Shown here: one piece after another, positions 55,560 to 64,000 of the stretch
How the letters are laid out: each line of letters starts with the position of its first letter
Position numbering within the stretch: position 1 is the first letter of the stretch
NCBI GenBank assembly: GCA_964016985.1
Contig: OZ024834.1
Span: forward strand, 82,992,289 to 83,056,288
Direction of reading: 5' to 3'
DNA: 64,000 bases
Source of the DNA: Anodontia alba
Taxonomy: Eukaryota; Mollusca; Bivalvia; Lucinida; Lucinidae
Program-made: the position numbers and the translations under genes
The notes under the pieces: generated by a model
Databases searched by the model: none
Seen by the model: only the letters and a program-made list of their open reading frames with translations
Told to the model about the DNA's origin: nothing

Positions 55560-57165
55560 TGCTGTTTCTATACGGTAATTACTTGATGACTACTCTTTTT
55601 GTCAAGCAAAAATAAGAGTTTTATCAGTGATATTGACAACAAGATTCCAATGCGTTTTCAACCACCTTTTAACAGATTCCCAGATCTCTTTTACTTTAGG
55701 ACAATCAACAAACAAATGTTTAATTATTTCCTTATCGTGTTCACAAAAAGAACACCTTTTATTATCAATTTTATTTATTTTCCCTAAAAATGAGCTTGTA
55801 GTAAGAATTTTATTATTAACCTTAAACTGAAAGTCTTTTAATGTGACTTCATTAATATCGTTAAGGGCCTTATTACATTTACTTATTTCCTCCTTCGGAA
55901 TCTCTCCGAAACCTCTTTGCCATCTATTTCGGGTGTTATTTTCGCATTTAATAAAAAAATCATAAATTTGTCTACAACCTTTTCTATCTTTGAGTAATAG
56001 TTTGATTTGTTTTGGACATATTACATTTCATCTTAATACAAGTTTGAACATTATTTCTAAGTAAGTTTCTCCAAACGTTAGGTATTCTATAGCCCTTGAA
56101 AATCTAAACCGGTGCCTCGTATATTAAAACAGTTTTGAATTCATCAAACTCGTAAAATGTGCCATTTTTATTTAATAGATCAATTATATGTCTTATGTCC
56201 TTTTCATTTCATTGTTTTATGAAAAACATCTCACCATGATATAACTCTGAATTAAACCATAATGGTGCATTCAAAACGTCTTCAACCTGATCTATTGTGT
56301 AACATTTCAGAACAGTTTTCCAGCTATTCACTACATCAGTCCAAAAGGGGTTTCTAATAGTTAAGGTACAATGTTAAGCATATCCATCCCCACACGAAAC
56401 TACTTTCCTAAGATCTAAAATCTATAGGTGAAAGTGTATATCATGAAGACTCATTTGAACTTAATAAAATTCGACGCTACCATGTTGCCTTTAGCGACTG
56501 AATAAATTTACTTGTATTAACTATTCTTAATCTCCCCTTAACATCTTGCATCATAATATTTCGGCCTATCCTATCAGGACCGGAGTTCCAGAGAAATTTG
56601 TAAAAAAAAGCTTATCCAGCTGTTGAACAATTAGTTCAGGCGGATTAGGTAGAGCAGTAAAAAGATGTATAAATTTGGAAAGAGCGAACGATTATATTGC
56701 TGTAATCTTACCTGGAATAGTTAATTTTCTTTTTGACTAAGACTGTAATACTTTTTTCCATTTTAGTTATAAGTTCTTGTGAGTTTAAATCCCAGATATT
56801 GAAAACTTCAGGGGTAAATATAACACCTAGAACTTTATTAACAGTATAAAAATTATAATCACGGCATAACCTTAAATCCGATCTTGACATGAACGTATCC
56901 ATAAAGTCTTTTTTGTGTTCATCAATTTGTAAGCTCGACATTTTATAAAATTTTTAGTATGCCTAATTTTACTTTCAGAGACATTTCAGACCCTTTTAAA
57001 ATATCTGAGTATCGTCAGCATATTGGCTCAGTAAATAACTGTTATCATTAATATCAAAACCTTTAATAGCGCTTTCTTTTCTTAGCATTAAAACCTTAAT
57101 ACCCCTGTGCAGAAAATAAATAAATACGGTGAGATGGGGTCTCCTTGTCTGCACCCTCTACTAAC
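55560..57165 (-). pseudogene. decayed L1/Tx1-like LINE, right duplicate
   Basis: Same insertion as 3000-4640. Here the C-terminal zinc-knuckle frame is broken, while a middle frame at 56708-56941 (FTPEVFNIWDLNSQELITKM) stays open, so the two copies have decayed differently since duplication. Confidence 0.85.
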
Positions 57166-57339
57166 TCATTTATTTATGTTTTGAAATTATTTGGAAAAAA
57201 ACTCCTGGAAGATGAGATAAAGGCCCAAATAGCAATTCCGGATGTAGCTAAATTCCTATTTAAGCTACGACACAGTCATTGCTTTCAATGTTCATTCCTA
57301 TTTTGTCTGTCCAGATCAAAATAAACATCCTTGTAGACT

Positions 57340-57690
57340 TGTGGCTACTCGCTGCAGGGCTTTCTACGTGTTTTGTTCTCTGTCTTATTGTTATGTTTAG
57401 CGGATCATTGGGATCACCTTTTTGGGGAAGAGTTAGCTGGTTGTTTTGCTTTTCTTTGGTTTGGTTTGTGTCTTGTACGTTTCTGGTTTTATGTATGGCG
57501 TTCGTGTCATTATTTGTTTCTAATCTGTTTTTCTTTGGTGCTCGAAAATGTGCAGTCGTTCGTGATTATGGTATTTCTTGGCTATCACATATAGCTGTTT
57601 GTGTTTAATGTCTGTCTCTGTTTGCTTTTCATCTTGGTGTCATCGGTAAGGTGTGTTTGTGATTGTAGCTCTTCCTTGACATCTTTTGTA
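57340..57690 (+). repeat. diverged R300 member, right duplicate
   Basis: Counterpart of 4790-5170. The 109-residue frame here is interrupted in the left copy, so it is not a conserved gene. Confidence 0.45.
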
Positions 57691-58144
57691 CTATTTTGCT
57701 GACATGAAATTTCTGGATACCCTATTGCAGATGGGGAAAAGAAAATATGGGTTCACAGAGTAAACTGTAATTGGTTTGTAAAATAACAAAACACGTTTAT
57801 CTACAACTTTAGAACTGACTAATTTCTAACTACTGGAAGTGTAAGATTAAAATGATTTTGTTTTAACCCTCGTTTGGATTATTTCTTTAAATCTTCAAAT
57901 TACCAGTGATATCACGAGAAGCCACTTTATAAAATATTTTCTGTCTGTACATTTTCATGCCACAGAAATAGTCTTCTGGATTTCAATATCCGAATGTATA
58001 TCATTAAAATGTACCGGGACACAACATTCTCTACAAGATTGCATATGCTCCCCGCGAATACTCAGATCAGCCCATGCATCCGCTCAATCTGATCACTCTT
58101 CACTGGTAGGAAGCTTTATAATCGGTGTCAGTGGCTCTGATAAT

Positions 58145-59370
58145 TAAATGTTAGTCTTTCGGAGCACGTGAGGCTGGAATACAACGACCTAAAACAACGA
58201 TCGAGAAAGGTTGGTCTATCATTCGTCGTATATATTTGTTTTTGTGACAGAACCTTTCAAACAAGGAGATTGTTAGAATTACAGACAACTTGCCCCAAGA
58301 CAAGTCGCCCCACATAAAACTTGCTCCAAGACAACTCGCCCCACATTCATAAGACAACTCGCCCAACATTAATAAGACAACTCGCCCCACATGTAAAAGT
58401 TGACCTACCCCCTCCTCTAGTCGATCAAATACCAATAAGCCTGTATAATTTTGTAAAACCGAAGCATTTAAAAAAAAAAAAAGAAAAGAAATATACATAC
58501 ACAAAACTGCATTGCGCTACCGTATCGATCCATTTGTTGTAATAATTTCATGTACATTGATTATACTTAATAGTGTCGGACAATTATCCTCAACACTAAG
58601 GTATATTAAAATAAGAGATTATTGTTCACATGTATATATCTGTCTTTTATCTATCTAATGATAACATATCATTGCAATAATGGCACTAATTTAACAGAAA
58701 AACAAAATAGGAAAAGTAATGAATAACTGCAAACTCTACTTTTCTTTTTATAAATCGGAGTATGCGGGCGAGTTACTTACACGTATCTGTTAACGTGATG
58801 GTTTGTCTATCTATCTATCTGAGAATAACATATAGATGCATTATAAAGCTGTTTTTATGGCACTCGTATAAAAGAAGAAATATGTCGACGTAATAGTTTG
58901 GGTATTTAATGTTTTTCCCCAGGCCATCCCACTTACAGCCCGGGTCTCGGCGATGATCCTTTTTCAGCTTCTCGTTGATAATATTGAAAGACGACAAAAT
59001 AGACTGAACATTTAAGTAATGTCACATGGTTGGAGACTTTGAAAAGGTATAAATATTAAAATTGTTTATCATTGTCTTTATGCCAGTTTATAACATTTTT
59101 ATATTATTTTTCAATGCATCCATCCGTTTGACGTCTGTCCATCCTACATTCATCCATCGCATGGTAATTAAGTAGATTAAGTTCGCTACTGATAAATAAA
59201 TACTTTCTTTACTGTTTGTTATGTTACATTATGTGCTATTTATTATCATGATGTGCTACATGTATGGTCAGTCTGGGTCGACTTGTCTTCTAAATGGAGC
59301 GAGTTGTCCTATAAATGTGGGGCGAGTTGTCTTGGGGCAAGTTTTATTTGGGGCGAGTTGTCCTGCACCC
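58145..59370. repeat. foldback with GGGGCGAGTTGTC arms, right duplicate
   Basis: Left arm 58283-58410 (GACAACTCGCCCC arrays) and right arm 59269-59365 (inverse). The interior lacks the left copy's pogo-like segment and has about 100 other bases instead. Confidence 0.6.
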
Positions 59371-59399
59371 GAATGTTGTGCAATTCTCTAGTCCTTTTA

Positions 59400-60266
59400 A
59401 TTGTTTTCTACTCTAAACAAAGTTGTGACGTATGTACGATTTGGTCAGAATTATTTGTAGCATGGCGTGAGCATTGGTCAATTTACATGTCACCAAGCAA
59501 ACATCGACGTCAATTTAAGGTTGATTTTGCTTTCAAATTAATATAAGGTTGAGGATTTCTGAAATCTAAAAATAGAAATTGATTGTCTATTTTTTCAGTT
59601 CTCAAAAATTAAGAATTGGAACTGAATAACGAATATTGACAAAAATTAAACAAAGGTTTCGACTGTGTCGAGCGGCTCTGACTATGTCGGTCAGCTCTGA
59701 TGTCGCAGAGTTGTTGTTTAAAACTCTGATTTCCAAAAATGCCTTGTGCTTAATCTCACATGCCTGAAACCATCTTTTTAATTTATCATGCAGATATTTG
59801 CTAAACTTAAGACCTTTAGATATCCTTGGATGGATCTGAATGAATCTTAAACAAAAAGCTCTCAGACACGGGAGACGACCGATATAATCAGAGCCGCTTG
59901 ATATGGTCCAACCCTTATTTATTTATTATCAAGTTTCGTTATTTTGCTTTCTTTGTTTTCGGAAATCGGTTCAGAATAGACAATCTGTTCAACTTTAACA
60001 ACAACAAACTCTCATGCATATAATAAGTGTCGATGTTTGCTTGCCGATCTGTAAATTGGCCAATGCTCACTCCATGCCACAAATGATTCATGCAAAATCG
60101 TACACAATTGACAACTTTTCTTAAAGTTGAAAACAAGTGGAAAGGCAAGAGAATCGCATGAAATTCTCTTTTTTTAACATTTTCGTCAAAAAATAAATAA
60201 TACGACGAATGATAAGTAAAGTAAATATGATAACTTATGAACTGATATAGTAAGAACCACATGAAG

Positions 60267-60353
<87 letters not shown>

Positions 60354-60880
60354 CAAAGCGAAAGACAAACAAATACAATAAAACAGCCACAAAATCAACA
60401 GATGGCAAGCAGTTGGCAATTTTTTTGCAAAAAGGTGGGAATCGGTTCAGAATAGACAGTCTGTTTACACTTTAAGAACAACAAACTCTCATGCATATAA
60501 TAAGTGTCAATGTTTGCTTGCCGATCTGTAAATTGGCCAATGCTCACTTCATGCCCCAAATGATTCATGCAAAATCGTACACAATTGACAACTTTTCTTA
60601 GAGTAGAAAACAAGTGGAAAGACAAGAGAATCGCATGAAACACAAAAACAAATAATACGACGAATGATAAGTAAAGTAAATAAGAGAACTTAGGAAATGA
60701 TACAGTCAGATCCACATAAAGCCGCCCCCCCTCCCGCCCGCCTCCCCCCCCCCCCCCCCCCCCCCACACACACACATCAAAGCAAAGGACAGACAAATAC
60801 AATAAAGCAGCCACAAAATGAACAGATGGCAAGCAGTTGACAAATATTTCGCAAAAAGGTAGTAACTCTGCTGTTACCCA
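59400..60880. repeat. local inverted/tandem duplication, right duplicate
   Basis: Counterpart of 7130-8395. Both inverted units keep a microsatellite: (CT)n-(CA)n at 60267-60352 and a C-run with CA at 60739-60775. The second is missing in the left copy. Confidence 0.75.
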
Positions 60881-61299
60881 AACTTAACCGAATATATTAT
60901 CAACTTACAGAATTGTTAAAAGAAAAACGATAGAAAGTGAAACACGACACAACAATTAACAAAAAGTACCACAATAAAAGCGCCGACTTAGAACGGTCAG
61001 TAATGAAATGAATTACTGGTGGGCTTAAGCTAGCTTTTCAGAAACCCACTCTCGCACTCAACTTCTAAAACCTACCTTAACTTTTCTTGGTGTAGATAAC
61101 AAGAAAAAAAAATACGACGAATGATAAACCTACCTATTCTGATCGTTTTTTAAGCCTCTATATTCGGATCGGCACGTGCTCCGGTAGACTCACATAGCAT
61201 TTGATTTTCAGAGCCACTGGCTCCGAGTATGAAGTTTCCTACCCGTGTCATAAGGGCTGGGAAGGGCTGCAGCCTGTTGCCAAGCTGTAAAAGTGCTTT

Positions 61300-61690
61300 A
61301 AACCCCCCGTGGTTTATTCTACTGACCGTTCTAAGGCGGTGGTCCCAGAGTTAGCCTTACGCTTTGTTGCTTTTTAGTTTATTCTACGAGGCGATTTGTT
61401 TTATATCTTGCTTTGTGTTATTTTGTTCTTGTGTTTTTCAATCCTTTTAGCACTGCGATTATCTCGCTTGGGGAAGAGAGAGCTAGTCTTGGTGCTTTTC
61501 GTAGGTTTGTTCAATTTGCGTTTTTTGTTTATTTTATTTTATTTATTTATTTATTTTTTTTTTTTGCTTTTGTCTGTTTCCTCTTCCTCTTGGTGTCTGG
61601 GCAGGGCTGCGGTTTGTGATTGTGGCACTTCCTTGATTTTTCTCTTACGTTTCTGTGATTGTGGCACTCCCTGAATTCTCTCTTGTCGTT
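61300..61690 (+). repeat. R300 interspersed repeat, right duplicate
   Basis: Counterpart of 8820-9165 with an expanded T/ATTT tract near 61520-61565. Confidence 0.75.
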
Positions 61691-62039
61691 TTAGCTGTCT
61701 GCCTGAAGACGCTTTGGATCCTTGGCTACCCATTGAATGTCCTGCGAAAACTAATCAGACTGCGTGGATGAATAGGCTGATCTAAGTCTTCGACGGGCGA
61801 ATATGCAGTCTTGTAGGATAAGCTATGCTCCAACTTAATTATATATTGTATTATATATATATTGTACTGTTCATATGTTTGTAGACAACAATGACAATGC
61901 AGTGTTTTTTTTTTGTTTTGTTTTTTTCAGATTGACTGGCATAATAATAATAATAATAGTGCTTCTCTGAAAGCACTTTCATATTTGCCCGTTTCAATCT
62001 TAACCATGGTCCTACAGAACCCGGATATGCCCTACCTTT

Positions 62040-62106
62040 GCAAACAGTGTAGATCTAGATCAGTTGGCTCAAAGAAGCCAATTGATCTGGATCTGCACTG
62101 TTTGTC
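62040..62106. mobile_element. palindromic MITE A, right duplicate
   Basis: GCAAACAGTGTAGATCTAGA and GATCTGCACTGTTTGTC arms; one base longer in the loop than 9494-9559. Confidence 0.85.
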
Positions 62107-62257
62107 ATTAAGTATGTAAAATTGTATCAACAACCTGGATCAAGTAGTCTGATTGATTGAAAATGAGAAGTGGGCATGACATCTAAATTTATTCATCATG
62201 AGGGTTAATACCTATCATTTAGCAGCGATACTGGAAGATGATTGAATACTCGCTTAC

Positions 62258-62436
62258 CCTGGTTCTTAGCTATTATCCCCATTTCATTAACGATATTCCA
62301 GTAAGTTTCGCTGTTGCAGAACTCAGACCACTGAGGAAGTCCGGAGCCAAACGAGCCATGTTTATTCAACAAACCTACTCTGCTTCCATATTCATCAGGA
62401 ACTTCTGTCCGTTTAAATTTCCCAGTTAACAGACCA
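62258..62436 (-). CDS. aldo/keto reductase AKR-2, exon encoding GLLTGKF
   Basis: 179 nt with the same acceptor and a donor starting GTAAGC. It encodes GLLTGKFKRTEVPDE, then YGSRVGLLNKHG, and ends IAKNQ. Compared with AKR-1 it has R, Y, G, V, H and S at six positions. Its YGSRVG is nearer the common AKR pattern (GSRV) than the AKR-1 version KASRIG. Earlier exons of this gene lie beyond the window end. Confidence 0.95.
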
Positions 62437-62500
62437 CTGAAAGAAGAACGATATGTAACTGTTATACATGAGTCTCAACGACAGGAAAACTATCTTCGGA

Positions 62501-62656
62501 TATGTGCGCCCAGCGAAGTTTTGATCAGCCTGCGCATTCGCACAATATGTTCAGAATCTTCACAGTGCGCATTTTGGATAACCAAGGATGCAAACCTTCT
62601 ATGATCAGACAGCACGGATGCGCAGGCCGATTAAAGTCTTCGTTGGGCGCATATGT
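62501..62656. mobile_element. MITE B, right duplicate
   Basis: ATGTGCGCCCAGCGAAG and CTTCGTTGGGCGCATATG ends as in 9953-10110, with several internal differences. Confidence 0.8.
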
Positions 62657-63975
62657 AAGAAGTCTCTCTCAATCTATCCATGTCCATAACCTAGTGTAGC
62701 TGTAATGGTAACTGGAGTAACTATATAACAAGTTTCTAGTATTATGCAGTTGTTTTCTATTCTCTGTTTGGACAATTGCCAAGACAAATTGTGCTGAATG
62801 TTACTTTGTGCCACAAGCTGTGTGAATTACAAGAACCTTCGCACTTTCGCAAAACTGGTACTTTTCGGCGCAGAGACATCTAGCGTACTTCAACAGGTTA
62901 ACAGAATACACTGTAATACTCTAGCGTGAATAGTCATGCTTTGCTATTTGTTATATAGGCGAATCTTCACAAACCATCTACGCGAAACATCATTGCCACG
63001 TACGGGGATACAAAGAATGGTAATGATCTTTGGCTTTTGCGATACAAGTAGTTTACCCCAGCCTCTCAGCGCCTTAAAGGACAGACGGAGTGCTTACCAA
63101 ATTACGTGAATGGTCAGAATGTTCGATTCTCGTATAAAGCTAAATACCCTCACAGACTAGTCTCGCGACGCGTAGTGGAATTCAAAGCAAACTGGAGTAC
63201 CTAGCAAACTGTATGTTGTGTGTAGTCATTAGATTCGCCATATCGAGGCAATTCTAATGTGTGCAATACTTATTATACGAATCATTATTTTATAGAAGGT
63301 CGAAAAGACACCCATGAATTATTTCATTTATCTTCTGACCTGGCGCTATGGTTAAACCTCAGTGGATCAAACTACCCATGTCTAGAACATATTTCGATGG
63401 TCCCAAATCTGTTCGAGCCATTGGAGTGTCCGTATATATATTGTTACTTGTTCTCTCGACCTTACGTTAGCCTTAAACTACAATATTTACCTCTTCAGTG
63501 GGCTGTAAGCAAGGACTCCAATTCCTTGATTGTGACAAACCATAAAAGCCTCGTATTCATTGAAGCGTTCTAGTAGATTATATTCTTGCTGTAAAAATGC
63601 AAACTAATCATGACAGAAAGATGTTGAAATTTTTCAGCTTTTTGCATTTAAAGGTATGGTTTCTCCAGATCCCTTTTCATGTTGCCCACATCTTTGACGA
63701 TGTTATGACATTTATTGGGCTCATGAATTGCGCATTGGAAATGTTGCCGATGAGCATGCGCCGACAAAAAAAAGACATCTGAACAAATCCGCCGCCCTAC
63801 ATGAATTCTCAGTATAGAAAAGGAACCTAAAATGTTCGTCAGTCTACAAATAGTTATAACAAAAATCAAACACCTAAAAACTGGAAAAAATGTAGAAAAC
63901 TCAGAAATCTGAGAATCTTCACAGATAAAATCAATCGAGAATCAATTTTAGTATATCTTCTAGAAAGGTGTGGTA
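62657..63975. other. AKR-2 intron, no firm gene
   Basis: Counterpart of 10111-11415, with rising divergence toward the right and a poorly matching patch at 63625-63760. The 104-residue frame at 63259-63573 begins at a GTG and has no clear homology. Confidence 0.45.
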
Positions 63976-64000
63976 GTGTTGGTGTGTGTGTGTGTGTGGG

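Larger units (their letters stand above)
52560..64000. repeat. right copy of ~52.55-kb-period segmental duplication
   Basis: Collinear with 1-11455. It carries AKR-2 exons 54279-54418 and 62258-62436 and all the same repeats, with small indels. It is truncated by the window end in the same G-rich microsatellite. Confidence 0.95.

Noticed and set aside
57279..57608. 109-residue hydrophobic open frame suggesting a membrane protein
   Set aside because: It lies in diverged R300-like sequence and is interrupted in the left duplicate.

Overview
This is AT-rich, intron-rich eukaryotic DNA. It has long introns packed with tRNA-derived SINEs, mariner transposons, decayed LINEs, palindromic MITEs and many microsatellites. 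The style suggests a marine invertebrate, most likely a bivalve mollusc. That assignment is inference from repeat style; no species marker is present. There are no bacterial-type genes, operons or CRISPR arrays, and almost all long open frames are repeat translations.

The only host gene family I can support is an aldo/keto reductase (AKR) on the minus strand, present as two head-to-tail copies. Gene AKR-1 starts at 35654 and runs leftward: exon 1 (35547-35654), exon 2 (32182-32327), exon 3 (19696-19849), exon 4 (15993-16166), an exon I cannot find, then 9711-9889 and 1737-1876. Its last exon must lie left of the window. Gene AKR-2 is the right-hand copy: 62258-62436, 54279-54418 and the terminal exon with stop codon 50051-50167. 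Its first exons lie beyond base 64000. Splice sites and codon phases agree at every junction seen, and the catalytic Asp, Tyr, Lys and His are present in AKR-1.

The reason for the two copies is a segmental duplication: 1-11455 matches 52560-64000, a period of about 52.55 kb, truncated by both window edges. Divergence is near 1% at the left end and much higher at the right end. One AKR exon is identical between copies, while another differs at 9 of 179 bases with six amino-acid changes.

Region by region: 1-11.4 kb is the left duplicate (AKR-1 3' exons, LINE remnant, foldback repeat). 11.5-15 kb holds a LINE fragment and a dead mariner. 16-20 kb holds AKR exons 4 and 3 with MITEs. 20.6-25.2 kb is an AT-rich insertion bounded by perfect terminal inverted repeats inside a satellite. 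25.2-26.4 kb is satellite, a second dead mariner and a SINE. 28.7-29.3 kb is a tiny LTR element. 32-36 kb holds AKR exons 2 and 1. 36-50 kb is intergenic repeats (satellites, SINEs, promoter-like duplicated blocks). 50-52.6 kb is the AKR-2 last exon and a third, better preserved mariner. 52.6-64 kb is the right duplicate.

The most unusual object is the 535-bp element at 28746-29280. It has two 226-bp LTRs, an 18-nt primer-binding site matching the tRNA-Pro 3' end, a polypurine tract and no coding capacity, which makes it a TRIM-type element. Each LTR carries a tRNA-Lys-like unit with A box, B box and a T-run terminator, a design comparable to plant Cassandra elements with their 5S rRNA promoter.
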